A DNA stretch of 64,000 nt from Triatoma infestans (GCA_011037195.1 JAAEAF010014923.1:23744-87743); one strand, 5' to 3'. Positions 38,623 to 51,480 are shown, counted from the stretch's first letter. Notes: generated by a model not told the origin, from the letters alone. Numbers and translations are program-made.

Positions 38623-39707
38623 ATATCTTCCTCTTTAGAAAAAAGAATTTCTGTCTAGGTGCCTTACTGGAGATAACTCAGGCTTTCGACAGGGTATGGC
38701 ACTCAGGTCTGTTAGATAAACTAAAGCAGTACCTTCCTACCCCATTTTATATGGATCGCTACTTCAGACTTAGGTGTGGCATTGAGTTCTCTGACATCAA
38801 ACTTATTCACGCCGGCGTACCGCAAGGAAGCATCCTCAGCCTGGTCTTATACATAATATTCACTGCTGATATTTTCACACATCCTGAAACCCTGATCACA
38901 AACCTATGCAGATGATTCTGAAATATTGTCTGCAAATCCTAATCCTGTTCAAACTTCCTCACGCCAAGAACGCCATATATCCAAGAACGCCTTGACCTCC
39001 TCTTGGTGCAAAAAATGGAAAATAAGATTGAACGAAAACAAATGCCAACAGATTATTTCCACTTTACGTAGACAAACTTGCCCTCCCATATATATCAACA
39101 ATAAAGAAATACCGACTTCTACACAATTACGCTACCTAGGACTGTATTTAGACAGTCGACTTACATGGAACCCTCTTATTAGACTGAAAAGACAAACTGA
39201 CTCTATACAAAATATTGCTGAAACCTGTCTGGGCCTACGGAGCTAAACTGTGGGGCTCCGCGAACAATCCAACATCCAGAGAATCCAATCCTTTCAATGT
39301 AAAGTCGTTCGCCATATTGTAAACGGTCCCTACAATGCCTCCAATTTAACTTTCCAGAAAGACCTCAATATCCCTTTCGAACGAGCTGATCCATACACGC
39401 TTCCTTAATTTCCACATTAACCTAAAGACTCATTCCAATCCCATTGCACAAGCCCTAACATCATCCACCAATTCTGACAATCCTCCACGTAGCTTGACAC
39501 GACGTTGGCCACGCGACCTCCTAAACTCCTAGCTCCCTTTTTATGCCCTGAGAGTTCTAGCATTGGTTTGGCTTCTCAATATGCCTCTCTGATTGTGACG
39601 TTGAGCCCTAAGGACTCAGTGCATCACTGACTGTGATGAATTTCATATTTACACGATGTATATATATGAACAGGTTTTAAATAAAATAAATTAAAAAAAC
39701 AAAAAAA
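38623..39707 (+). pseudogene. Jockey-type LINE, 5'-truncated
   Basis: This is the best reverse-transcriptase fragment in the window. It reads ALLEITQAFDRVWHSGLLDK (about 38671), AGVPQGSILSLVLYIIFTAD (about 38813), then in the next frame YADDSEILS (about 38905), WCKKWKIRLNENK, LRYLGLYLDSRLTWNP (about 39131) and, after another shift, IQSFQCKVVRHIVNGPYN and a C-terminus ending RRWPRDLLNS. These are the palm, catalytic YADD and C-terminal landmarks of jockey. At least three frameshifts kill it. A 3' UTR and A-rich tail end at about 39707. TCATATATAA near 38612 and at 39708 may be its target duplication. Confidence 0.9.
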
Positions 39708-39717
39708 TCATATATAA

Positions 39718-41679
39718 TAAGGGAAAAGTTGAAATAGGAATTTTGGATAATAAATATCCTTTTAACTTGTACTCCAAAATCTAAGGATATTTTGCTCGAT
39801 GTAATTAATTAACCCAATTTAAGACATTCCAAATGGACCAATCTGATGAGAACTCGAAAGTTTCGCAGCAATTCTTCGTAGTAGATATACGTATAATATA
39901 ACAAAGAGAATTTGTTTTTTTTTTTTAATTTGTATCTCTATTTAATTAATGTGTTATTATTAATAACTTTAATTTCAAAAAATCCAGTATTGTGAAAGTG
40001 TAATTATCCCCTCCTCTGTGGGCCCCCTTTTTGACATCCTACTGAACTGGGACACTTTAGCCCCACAACCCCCCCTCCTAAAATCAGCGTTTCCGAAAAA
40101 AATATTACCAGTCCTAATAAGAAAATATAAATAAATAAAGGTTAAATATTATTTTTTAATATAGTTCACAATTTCAAATGAGGTTTAAAAAAAAACAAAT
40201 AAAAATATCAAAGATGTATTATGCATATATGTTGTCCAATGAGAACCAAAATGAACGAGTATTATTAAGACCTATAATATATATTTGTTACATCTGGTCT
40301 CTAAATATTCCAGTTGAACAATTTCATTACCGGACATATTATTATTATCATATAGTAATTACAAAGGCTGTGTTATAATAATGAATATAACAGACTGTTT
40401 CCTCGCTTTTGTAGTAGGCACATGTCCATTTATTTTGTTATCTTCATTTTTTTTTACTGTATTGTATAGCTAGACTGTTGGTTGCAGTTGTTAATGTAAA
40501 ATAGAAATAGAATAATGGATAATTGAATAAAATATTTCATCCATTTATAATTGTAAAAATTGTTTACAATTTGAAAAATAAAAGCACGATTAAATGTTAG
40601 TAGATTTTTTGATGTCTTTATTTATAGTTTAATAAGTTCCCCGGACAATATTCTTTTTCAGATACGATTTACGAACACTCCTTCCGTTAATGTTGATTTT
40701 TCTCATGAATTTTATGCTGTTAAAAATATTATTCACTTTTTAAAAGAGTTTTAAAATATTTAAATTCCTTTAAAAAACGTACATAAAATATAACTTTCTA
40801 TTGCTTTTATAACAATCCTTTTTATAAATTTAAATTTTCTATATAAATATAATGAAAGATCAATAAAATTTAAATATTCAAAAAGTTAATTTCTTGAATT
40901 CCTAACTGCCATTTCTTAATGTACGTACATCAATAATTATTCTCCTGTTGTTCTGCAAGACTTTATATAAGCTAGTATAATGGTCTCTCACATGCAAACT
41001 GCATGAATATGAAACACTCTCACATCTCCCTACAATTTTACTTCACAAATTCTCTTTAAATTAGATAAATATAAGGAAGGTTGGATATCAGACAGTACGA
41101 TTATATTGTAGTACAGAAGGCAGCGCCAGTAATACTGGACAAACCTCCAATAACATTTCAAATCTAATGTCATAGATTTTTCAGAACTCCTAAAAATTCA
41201 GGAAAAATTATTTAAAAAATAATAGGTTTATATCTGCGTAATAAGCACTTCAAATAAAAAGAAAATCCCTATAGAAAGTGTTCTTAGAAATTCTGAAAAA
41301 AACAAACTCAAAAACTAATTCAACAAAATAATCACGCATTCAGTTAACAGATTTTATCAAATATCTGTGTCAATAGATGATAATCGGGGACACTTTCGAG
41401 AAAAACCCGCGACGAACTGAAAAGAGAGAGAAAAAACATTCATGATTTTTGGACCTTATTTTTTTATTATGTGAATTTTCCCTTATTACTATTCTACTGT
41501 TTGGCATATAACATTATGTGCTCCTTTAAAGTTTTGAGAAATGGCCAAATTGGTCGAATAAATCACAAATTTTTCTTTGCTTCTTGGCAAAAAGTGTAAA
41601 AGTAATATCCTTTCTAAACTGGACAAAATTTTTATTGGATTTTGCTTATATTTTTACAATTTACATTAAAATAAAAAAA
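39718..41679. other. AT-rich intergenic DNA, no gene seen
   Basis: No gene. A small C-rich patch lies near 40005-40080; the stretch 41160-41340 is loosely related to 16.73-16.86 kb. Confidence 0.5.
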
Positions 41680-41689
41680 GAAATATTAT

Positions 41690-42367
41690 CCCCCCCTCCC
41701 TCAATATACTACAATCAAATTCTTTTACCAACCTCTGATGTTGTCCGCTACCTTGGGATGTACATCGATAAAAAATTCACTTGGAACCCTCACACACGAA
41801 TGAAAAGGCAAGAAATGAAAGACAACTAAAACGACTCTTAGACAACAGATCTAGACTCTCATTAGAAAACAAACGTCCACGATACACATCACATATTAAA
41901 CCAATTTGGACATACGGCCTCGAACTGCGGGGTTCAACCAAACGTTCCCACCTCCATCGTATCAAATCCTTACAATCCAAAATCCTGCAAACTATAGTCA
42001 ACGCTCCTTTTTATATCTCCAATCGATCAATCCATAATGACCTAATTATCCCTTTCCTACCAGAAGTAATCAACCTCAAATATAAACAAATTCACAGCAC
42101 CCTATCTTCACAACCTAACCATCTAGCCCGTCATCTTTCATCCCGTACCCTACCAGATAACCCTCCTAGATGGGTTAAACGCCAGTGGCCTCGAGATATT
42201 CTTTCTAGTGTCAATGCTAGTGAAAGTGAGTGAATTTGTGATTAGGAGTGCTACCACTGGGTAGTTTCTCCACTCAGATGGTATTTTATTTTATTCTTGT
42301 ATCTTTTACTTATGGCACAATGGCGCTGGTGTAAATTTCTTAAAATATGTATGTAAAAAAAAAAAAA
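41690..42367 (+). pseudogene. Jockey-type LINE 3' end, with target-site duplication
   Basis: It starts inside the thumb region (VRYLGMYIDKKFTWNPHTRM, about 41740), shifts frame near 41785, and is then open for 150 codons to the stop at 42231: SHIKPIWTYGLELRGSTK, IKSLQSKILQTIVNAPFY, and NPPRWVKRQWPRDILSS. The last is the usual jockey C-terminus. A 3' UTR and poly(A) tail end at 42367. GAAATATTAT (41680-41689) and GAAGTATTAT (42368-42377) are the target duplication, so this is a complete, 5'-truncated insertion. One frameshift makes it younger-looking than the other copies. Confidence 0.95.
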
Positions 42368-42377
42368 GAAGTATTAT

Positions 42378-43439
42378 TTTTGAAACAAAAAAAATATGTA
42401 AAAAATGAATAATTTGCTACGCCGATTACATTTGAAGTTGCACATTACATCCAATCCATTTTGTCTTCAAGACATTTGTATTCATGTAGATAAAAGGATT
42501 CATTATCAACAAAAAATATGAAGTTTCGTGCGGAATGCATTACTAACGATGAAATTAAGTGTTCATTTTTATTAAACTGTATTTTTAAGTTTAAAGTGGT
42601 GTAGAATTTTATTTATTTTATCTACAAGTATTAATGAATGCAACATTTTCTAATCAACAAGGTCACAGAATTAGATGTATAAACGAATAAAATTAAATCT
42701 ATTAATTGAATTGCTTCTAGTGATTTAAAAATAAAAAATATTCCCACATCACAACCTTTGTCTCCTTGATTCCACATAAAAGAACCTTAAAATACGGAAT
42801 AGGAATCATAAAATTCTTAATATTATGAAAAATAATGTTGCAGTTTTATTACAATAGTATGTGAATTCAGTTTTCTTACCCATCGGATATGAAAAATAAA
42901 ATCTCTCTAATAAAACACTTTACATTTTACCTGTATAAAAATTTTCACATTAAACAACATACATTTTGAAATCTACTTTTGAATAATTAAAAATTCATCT
43001 AACATTCGTTGAGGCTAGGATATCATAAAACTTGAGAGTTAATAACCAAAGAGAAAGTAAGAACAATATCAGGTAAACAACTATCAAGCATCGTAAGATG
43101 AAATTAGAAACGATAAAAAAATACAGTAATCTTGGTTATGTTGGAAAAGGAAGGTGATAAAACGAAGAAAATGAAAACTAGGTTAGAGATATTTCATCTA
43201 GAGCGAAAATTAGCTAATTAATTATGAATTTAGAGTTTTTAATTTATTTATTATTCTAAGCAAGTATTGATGTATAATACTTCACATACATAATTAAAAT
43301 GTTTACTAAATCAATTTTAATGAAGCTATTATTGTTTAAAATTTGTCAGATTTTTTTTAATCATTAGCAATGGCAAAATTTATAATTAACTTAGAATTGT
43401 CTTTAATTGACCAGCTTTAATCTTTACATGATAAAAACT
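42378..43439. other. AT-rich intergenic DNA, no gene seen
   Basis: Nothing identified. Confidence 0.6.
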
Positions 43440-43530
43440 TGATAATTAATCCCACTATATCTCTTGATAATCCCACTCGTCGTCCGAGACGGTGCTACTC
43501 ACGTGATTTACTAGGCGGTGGAGGTCAGTA
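43440..43530 (+). pseudogene. Probable jockey C-terminal scrap
   Basis: The plus strand reads SLDNPTRRPRRCYSRDLL, which lines up with the jockey C-termini at 42.2 kb (DNPPRWVKRQWPRDIL) and 39.5 kb (DNPPRSLTRRWPRDLL). Only about 20 residues match, so this is tentative. The opposite strand also has a 37-codon open frame ending SDDEWDYQEI, which I treat as a shadow. Confidence 0.45.
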
Positions 43531-44149
43531 ATTAATTCATTTGGAAAGCCATCGTTGGGTGATAACTTTTCTCATGACAATGTCGCTAATACGTATTTAC
43601 TTGTTGCAGTAGCAATTGCAATTGTAAATTCCAATAATGTATTTTTTTAAAGAGAAGTTAGAATTGTAATTGTCTCAAAAATCTATTTGCATTGAACAAA
43701 TCCTAAAACATAAATGATTTCTTAAATATTCACATCCATAAAGGTGGGCTGATATTAGATATAAGTTTGATATTAGATATAGGTTATTTTCATAAAAATT
43801 AACGATTCTTCGTTTTCTGTAAGCGGAAAACAGGATTTCCAAAAATTTTTGGAAGTAACTTGCGGTTAAGTCAATTGAGATTGCCCGTCCAATTGATGCA
43901 GCTAGCAGCTTTGATGGCTTCATTGTTGCCCTATTTAAAGCTGCAAAACATCTCAAATTGCTAGTATTCGCAAAATCTTTTGCTTCTACCTTTCTAGGGA
44001 TGCTATTTAGGGCATAATATGCATGATGGTCTGAACTATGAACTCCTGACATGCTGCAGGGTCTACTTATCGTCTGTACACAAAGCAAGTGTGTATAAAC
44101 AGTACCTGTTGGAGAATGGGTTCTTTCAAGTTAAGATTTATGCTATTCT

Positions 44150-44957
44150 TTGTTATGTCTCAGATGAGCGGTTTCATAACTACTCTAATGTGAAAGGGGT
44201 CGTATGTGCTCGGATTGTTAGATTGAGTTAAGGGCCTTAGCCTGCTATTGGGTATCTTTAGGAAGATATCTGTCGAACTACCGATTCCTATGGATGAGCT
44301 CAGATGGTCTCAGGCAATCTAAGATGTTCATTAGAGGCAGAATAGAACTAATAAGGAGAAGTTGCTGTGTCTTTCACCGACCTTTATGAGGCATTTGGAC
44401 GAGTCCCGTACTGGAAATTGTGGTTTAAGAAGTATCTTTACGTGGTGGAGCTTGAGGCTGTTTTTATAGTGTTTATGAGAAATAGAAAGAAACACCCATC
44501 CATCTTGTGATAGATTCGTTGGGTTGTGAGGAAATTATGCTCAGGATCATTGGTCGGAACAGAATGTCTATGGAAAAGCTTAGGTTATTTCTCTTTAAGG
44601 CATTATGTACATCTCTACATAATGGGGCTCATGCCGGATCCATTTTGTAGAGTCTGTGAGACAGAGGAGGAAACACCCATCCATCTTATGACTGATTGCT
44701 AGGGTTGTGAGGAAATTAGGTTCAGTACCTTTGGTCGGAATAGTATGTGTGTGGAAGAGCTTAGGCTATTTCCGCTTAAGGTTATTATCCGATTTATTCG
44801 GACTGCGCTGAATCTTAGATGGATTAGATCCGGGCCTGGATTTTTGTTATAGACCCGGTTTGTTGATGTTTTTCTTGGGGTAGCTATATGAGCCCAGTGA
44901 GGTTTTGGATAGCGTAGGGTTTCCCTTCCCACAGACAAATAATAATAATAATAATCC
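44150..44957 (+). pseudogene. I-type LINE C-terminal region with (AAT)n tail
   Basis: After a decayed GPEP-like block near 44230, the strand shows RWSQAI and KMFIRGRIE near 44310-44350, then KLLCLSPTFMRHL, and the CxxC tail LMPDPFCRVCETEEETPIHL near 44630-44690. The end is ALNLRWIRSGPGFLL and a stop (about 44850). The element finishes in (AAT)6 at 44938-44955, the type of tail used by the I factor group. A segment containing ETPIHL with a following GCEEI block occurs twice (about 44485-44585 and 44668-44770), so part of the C-terminus is duplicated. Non-functional. Confidence 0.8.
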
Positions 44958-46261
44958 CTTTAAGGCTATAGTTTGAATGGAGAGCCCATTTTCTCCTTCT
45001 ACAAATCAACATCTAAAGTTCTAGAGGATTCCTCCTTCATAAAAACAGAAACCTTTCTTCTTTTAAAAACAAATTTTCTTCCCATATTTTAAAGATTAAT
45101 AAAAACTGGTAATATATTATACAGAAGTTTAAAATTTTTTTTTTTTCCATATTTACTATATTTTTAAATTATTTAGCTATTTAATATTTTTCATTACAGA
45201 CAGTGGATTTGATATTGCTGTTATAATTATAAACAAAAGGTAATAAGTAATACATTAGAGCTCAACGAATCGTAATATTGATTGGAAAATTTTTTGCCAA
45301 AAAATCAGCGCCACTCATTTTTGTAGTTCTATTAAATTTTTGGTCTAGTGTTTTATATAAAGTAAATATCCATTTTTTTTTTTCAGAATAGTTTAATCTC
45401 CAACTACCGATGAGGTATGTAGAGGAAAGGTGTTAGTAAATATATTTTTATTGGAACATTGGGCTGGGAATATTTTTAGTGTTCTCATATGCAACAATTA
45501 ATTTTTGTTTTTTATGACTTCTATCGATCACCTTCAATTTCAATCTGTGGTTTTAGCTGCAAATCGTCCTAGCACTTGTTGATATTGCACTATATTGCCA
45601 ATGATAAGTATGTATAGGTGGCATGTTTTCTCTTGTCTTTATATCTTTATACTAACAGACTAGGGCTGAAGAAATTCTACGTGCTGAACCTCCTTTATGG
45701 AGGCCCCGAGTTTCTAGGGCTGAAGAAAACTTATTTAAATGGCGGTACCCAAATGATTTTAACATTCATAGTGCCCGTCACTAATAAACACTCTCCGATA
45801 GTTCTAAAATCCTTCCCACAACACAAGCTTTGAAACTCTTTATAATAATATGACAATCCTTTTAAGATATTCCAAAATATGAATAGCAATCGAACCCAAA
45901 AGCGCATCACACCAAATCAGTGCAGCCGCCCATTTGTTCCACCTAAAAGTCATTGTAATAACTATGGTTTTTCATTTGGTTTTGTTTTTTGTTTTTTTTT
46001 TTTATTCCAATAGACAGAACTTTTCCCAAGAAATATTCGCACAGTTTAACATGCTTTTTGTTGCAATTCTTGTTACAATACTCAATAAAAGTTGGAGTTA
46101 AAAAATCCTAGATTAATCAAATAGTACATTAAATTCAATGAGATTACTTATGAATTATTTTTAAACTCCCATAATTCGTAATTAATACCATTGAAATTTT
46201 GCCTACCTTGTTTTAAATATTTTGTATTATATTGATTCTAGTAAGAAATCTATTCTAAGCT
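44958..46261. other. AT-rich DNA with a small duplicated GC-rich motif
   Basis: CTAGGGCTGAAGAAA occurs twice (about 45660 and 45717) within an open 71-codon frame of unknown meaning. A reversed B-box-like string (CAATCGAACCC, about 45887) could mark a decayed SINE, but no A box is convincing. Confidence 0.4.
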
Positions 46262-46740
46262 ATATATATATATTATTATTATTATTATTAATAGTCTTTA
46301 TTATACTTAAATAATATACAAAACAAATAGTGAAAAAAAGAAATAATTGAACTTCCAAAGACGCAACCATGGTCACAGACCGTCGGTGGAGTCGAAAAAT
46401 TATACATCAATTAACTATATACCATCAATTAAATCAAAGGTTATTACCGTTAATAATTTTGAACATGAATATTGCTAGTTTAATATAATTAACAATGGTG
46501 ACCCAGATACGACCATTCAAATAGGCGAATAGGCGACCAGAGAGTCTCTGACAATTTGCTATGAAGTTATATATTCGGTTAGCTACAATATCGTTACACA
46601 GTTGACAGGGTTCACATTCGGCTTTTTGATACGGAGCAAAGCTCCCTAACTTCAATATACCCCCATGAGTCTTCATTAGCCAACGCGTATGTTCCAAAGG
46701 CAGATTGCACAGCAAGTAATGATTATACCCAAGATCAAAC
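46262..46740 (-). pseudogene. LINE ORF2 C-terminus (second non-LTR clade)
   Basis: On the minus strand an open 93-codon frame (46715-46434) reads LLCNLPLEHTRWLMKTHGG, ILKLGSF, then CEPCQLC and a short linker to NFIANC, YLNGRIWVTIVNYIK and a stop. This is the CxxC zinc-like tail that ends ORF2 in several arthropod LINEs, as in the 53.1 kb copy. A 3' UTR with AATAAAGAC and a (TAA)n/(TA)n tail ends at 46262. The central part of the cysteine motif is shortened. Confidence 0.8.
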
Positions 46741-46982
46741 TTGAGCTCTCAGTTTTTTCATTGTAAGTAATTTTTAATTTTCTTAAATACGCAAAGTTAA
46801 ACTTATAGAATAGTCAATATCATATATTTGATAGAAGGGATAAAGAGCGTGTTTCCAAATTATTTTGATAGCAATAGTAACATTGTATTTAATTTGTAAA
46901 CAACTAAATATAAAACAATGCCAGAATTTTTCGTATAACTTTTCGATATTTTTGAGAGAAGAAAATTAAATTTAACATAGAA

Positions 46983-47480
46983 ATGAGCTCAGAAATTATT
47001 GATCAATTTAAAAGTTTTTGCCTAGAGTTAAAAAAAGATATGGAAGAGAGTAGAGTGAAAATTGTGAATGATATAAAAGAACATATTTCTCTAAAAAGAA
47101 GAGTAAAGTTAAAATTGTTGAATCACGAATTGAAAATTTAGATAGGGAAATGAGAAAAAGGAATATTGTGATTTATGGTATTCCAGACCAACAAACTTTA
47201 CTGGAAAGCCGAGCGGTATATCTGTAGTGTTTTGGAAGAAAAACTAGGAATTGTGATTGCCTTGACTGATATAGACTTCATGAGGCGATGGATATATATA
47301 TATATAAATTAATTTTAAAAGATAAAATTGTGTTAATTGATTTACTATCAATTATTACTTCTGATAAGCATCAAATTATATAGAAAATAATGTTTTACAA
47401 TGGTTTAATAAATGTAACATTAATGTAAATTACTGTGATGTAACTAAATACAGAAGGAAGAAAAGAAAATAGGAGAAAAA
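46983..47480 (+). pseudogene. LINE ORF1 (coiled-coil) fragment
   Basis: From ATG at 46983 the frame gives MSSEIIDQFKSFCLELKKDM, a charged helical segment, a frameshift at about 47105, then VESRIENLDREMRKRNIVIY GIP and, after another shift, SVLEEKLGIVIALTDIDFMR. The coiled coil leading into RKRNIVIYGI is the signature of ORF1 RNA-binding proteins in many arthropod LINEs. A (TA)n expansion at about 47291-47306 splits the remainder. It is inverted relative to the ORF2 tail 240 bases away. Confidence 0.75.
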
Positions 47481-49145
47481 AAAGGAACTGATTGGTGATT
47501 AATCAGTTTGTTGAGGCGCTACTTAGACTGATTGCCCTAAGACATCAATTTCGAACTAATTGATATGGATGGTTGGGATCTTTCAGTTCATTAGTGTACT
47601 AGTTTGTTGCAACAACATGGCACAGAGAAGTAGCTAACAGAAGCCGACAGGAAGAACTGATGTTATGGGTGGAGACGAGACCTAACTGCTTTCATAGCAA
47701 CTAAAGCAATCTCTGTCCCGAAAAAAAAGATATAAAGAAATCGATCTTACTTCTTTATGTAGCAACCATCGCAATTCATAATAATTAACTGAGAAAATGA
47801 ATAGAACTTGATTTAGGATGATTATAATAAGTAAGAATACCATTTGAGAAAATTGGTGTTAAAAATAATTCTTATTTTTTGTAATTCATATTATTAAATG
47901 TAAACAAGATTATTCTACCAGATTTATAGAAGAATTCAATAGATAAAAATCTATATATTTTTTTTGTTATTAATCATTTGAAAATATATATATACATATT
48001 ATAATATAAACTATTATGCGATGAAGCTTAATGATATTACTCACTACAAATACCAGAGTTTGAATACCTAATGTTATTATTGTATTTATGTGGATAAATA
48101 TGATTGTATTGAAATTTATAATAGTAACTTTCTATTTTAAAAAAGGAGAAAGTCAATACGTTAATTAAAAAAAGAATAAATAAGCCCATTTTCATTTTAA
48201 CTGAAGTTAAGAAATCTAGTAAATATTTTAAACAAGAAGTCCTCTAGTCATTTATATTGAACAAGATATTTATCTACATATATTCATTGAGCCATTCGTT
48301 GAATAATACAAATTGAACATTATATTCATTAAACAAGATAACACTAACAGTATGACGGGGGGGACTTCCTTAAACTTTTGCATTGGGTGAGTCACAGCGT
48401 ATATTCGCAAATTGAAATGTCTGGGAAAAAAATAATCATTTACCAAGTGTGTTCATGCAAAAACCAAAGAAAGTTGTTTAGGGCTGTTTATTCTGAGGTT
48501 CTGATAACTGATATTGTTAACAACGTGATTGTCTTTTTGTAGGACATTTTTTACAAGTCAGGACTTGAAATCAGCTAACTTTGGTTAAGTTAACTTCCCC
48601 TATTTACTAGAGGTTTGATACTCATGTAACAAACCTGGTAGAAATCAATAATAATTTCATATAATGTTTAATATGGGGAACAAAGACATAATTACAATTT
48701 AGTGATTTCCGAAGTCCTAGGCATCCATTTATCTGTGCTAACCACTAAACATATTGCTCTTTAAACAAAATAAAGGCCGTCAATTCGTCAAACTGTAAGT
48801 GATTCATTGTAAATACTTTTTAGAATCAGGGAATCGGACTTGGCTCCGATTAGATTTATTTTTCTGAATGGTTTATAAGAAGTTTCATATAAGTATTTGA
48901 AAAATTATAGCATATAATTAGACCGATTTTTTTGAAAAAATTGGTATTTTAAAACCTTCAGATTTTTACCAAAGTTTTATTACGTAATCACCAGGGAGCT
49001 AGAGTGGCTATTTATTCCTTCGTGGATTTCACATGATTTGTGGGTTTCTCATCCGAATATCACAAAACCAACATTCACACTCACATCCCCACATTCACAC
49101 ACTAAATATAGCGGAAGCCAGTTTCAGGGCTAGACACAACTGACC
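47481..49145. other. AT-rich intergenic DNA, no gene seen
   Basis: A GC-richer patch at 47490-47730 is unrecognised. Otherwise nothing. Confidence 0.5.
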
Positions 49146-49436
49146 CAGTTGGGCTAAATGTAGTTACAATTACAAATTATAAACTGCAGTTTCATTAAAT
49201 TAACTGTAGATTAAGTTAACAACTAGAAACATAATTAGAGTTTCTTTTGCAGTTTTATTATTTTTTCAACTAAAGTAGTTGTATTAGAAGCTCGTAACTA
49301 AAACTAGTAGTTGAGAAAAAGTAGTTGCACAAACAACTATCAACTTATACGAGTATGTAGTTATAGTTTTTAGTTAGTTATAAAACTGAGAACTATAACT
49401 ACATAAATCTTCTTCTGCTACTTTTTCTTCTTTACA

Positions 49437-49577
49437 TATTTGGATTACATAAAAGTTATTTCCTAATTAATTTTTAATTTCTAACTTTCAGATTTAATCT
49501 GAATCAAATTTTGTAAAAAATTTCAAGAGTTCAATCTCTTTTTTCACTTCAAAAGTAACTTTTATGTAATCCAAATA
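49437..49577. repeat. 22-bp perfect inverted repeat
   Basis: Bases 49437-49458 are the exact reverse complement of 49556-49577, separated by 97 bases, inside the hAT-like element. The 8 kb relative does not show it clearly. Confidence 0.85.
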
Positions 49578-49677
49578 AGATTAGTAACTACAACTACTAG
49601 TTGTAATTTTACATTCCAACTATAGTTTCCTTAGTTCTAAAACTTAATTGTAATTATCTAACTAGTAATTGTCAATT

Positions 49678-49904
49678 TTTTGTTTTGTTTTTTTAATTTC
49701 AAGGCGCGTCAGCATCTATGGTTATTGGCGCCTGTAGCCTTCCTCATTGCACTGCCGGCCTCCGGTCAGTGTTCTCCCATTACACTGTCCAGACACCAAT
49801 GCGCATCACTGGGCTGTGAGTTGTAGAGGCTCCTAGGACGAGAAAATCTAACGGCAGCATCGCGTGGGTGTACAGTGCGCTAATCACTGAGCTAATCCTT
49901 TCCC
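49678..49904 (-). mobile_element. SINE family A, copy 5, lacking the B box
   Basis: The A-rich tail complement is at the left, then GGCGCGTCAGCATCTATGG, CTCCTAGGACGAG and the reversed A box CACTGAGCTAATCC. The B-box part is deleted. The flanks AGTAATTGTCAATT (49664-49677) and AGTAACTGTCAGTT (49905-49918) are a target duplication with two differences. Confidence 0.9.
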
Positions 49905-49963
49905 AGTAACTGTCAGTTAAAAATATTAATAAATACTTTTTGTAGTAAACCACTGCCCAACTA

Positions 49964-51289
49964 CTTGGTTTAGCATGTCCTCTAGCAAATTTTAACACAT
50001 CACTCACTTTCAGTTGGCTATTGCTACATTTTACAAACTCTTCTTTACATTACAGTATAATAATGCCACAATACAATAGATAATAAGATGCCACAATAAA
50101 TCTTATAGTATTCGGTGAACTTGGTTTTGCGCCACTTCTTACAAAATTTACATACTTTATTTAGATTTTATTTTATTTTTTTTATTTATTTATTTATTTT
50201 TGTTTTTTTTGTGTGTACTCGATATATAAAAACTAGATCAAAAGATAAAATCTTGTAAGTTAGGCTATATTTCGTCATTAATATGCACATTTTACTGCAA
50301 AAATATAAATTGATGAAAAACCATACGACAGACCTTAAATATTGGTATTGTAGCAGATTAGTAATATACGAATTGAAACCTATAAGGACAGAGCATGAAA
50401 ATTACAATTAACTTAATCTCAGATTCTGTTTTATGTTTTTATTTTGTCCTGCTTTTTCCAGTTAGAACTTTCTGAAGTTATTATTTATATAAAATAGAAT
50501 ATACTAAAAATATTGAGTGCAGAATTCTTTGCTATCAGAATGTATTGTAATATTGTCTATAATCATTAAACCAATAAATTAGCTATATTATTTTAAAATC
50601 TATAGATTAGTTTGTTTTACTTGATAACACATTTGAATGAATACATATTTTTTTTCTTTTCAAAGTTTTTATATATGTATAGATCTAGATAAAAAATTTA
50701 TAACCATATACTAAAATCTAATAAATATTCCTTATATTCGGGTAAAATAAAATAAATAAAAAAAACGAAGAAATAAAGAAAAAGAAAAGGCTGGAGTAGT
50801 TGTGGTCTGTTTATCTGTGCTGCCTTTCCTACCTGCATGTAGATCGTATCTGTAGATAAAGGCGACACCCGTTCAAACATTGCTACAAACTTAAACAATC
50901 TTTTTTAGACATTAAAGATTAATATGCAACCAACTTATAATTAATGGACCAACAATTTTTTTACATCTGATGTCTCAATTTTACTTTTTTACATTAACTT
51001 AATTTATTGTTATTGTTTATTATTATTATTATTTTTTTTTTAAGTTATTCTTATCAAATTTATAATTTTCCAATAAACAGAACTCATTCGTGAATTTAAA
51101 TATTATTCTATTTCTAGTTTTATTGAGCGATGTTTTCAGACTATCAATAAATTATCGGAAGGCAAAATAATCAGCAGTGCTACCCCATGGAATGACTGGA
51201 CTGGCCATTTCTTCGAGAATCTGGCGTCCTTGCGGCGTCCTTCGCTGCAAAACTAAGTCTCACAACCTAACAATATTTACATAACCACT
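49964..51289. other. AT-rich intergenic DNA, no gene seen
   Basis: (TTTA)n at 50178-50200. No coding sequence is identified. Confidence 0.55.
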
Positions 51290-51480
51290 TTAAACAACAA
51301 ACATAACGCATACTTGCATTTGAGGTGCTACGCTTTCCTCTAAAGTGTTATTTTAATTTATTATAAGATTATAGCACTCACACAATAAAATGCGAACTAA
51401 ATTTGTTGCAAGAATTTTGTGTTTGAAGAAAATCGGTTGATCGAAAGTGCGAATTTACTGAATTTTTTTTCAGTTATTTT
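51290..51480 (+). repeat. Fragment of dispersed CA-core repeat family
   Basis: GCTTTCCTCTAAAGTG and TTTGAAGAAAATCGGTTG are shared in the same order with 32310-32430. Confidence 0.5.

Larger units (their letters stand above)
49146..49963. mobile_element. hAT-like non-autonomous element carrying a SINE
   Basis: It starts CAGTTGGGCTAAATG and ends in GCCCAACTA, giving near-matching inverted termini. The body up to about 49570 is related to 8080-8480. It has many TAGTTG / CAACTA motifs and no transposase frame. Target duplications are not clear. A SINE A copy is inserted near its right end. Confidence 0.65.

Noticed and set aside
43460..43575. Protein-like minus frame ending SDDEWDYQEI, with a GTGAGT donor-like site
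   Set aside because: The plus strand of the same bases matches the jockey C-terminus (DNPTRRPRRCYSRDLL), so the minus frame is probably a shadow.
43675..44088. 137-codon minus-strand open frame
   Set aside because: Other frames over the same bases are also open, no family motif is seen, and it overlaps the approach to a plus-strand LINE remnant. It could be old transposon coding sequence, but I cannot assign it.
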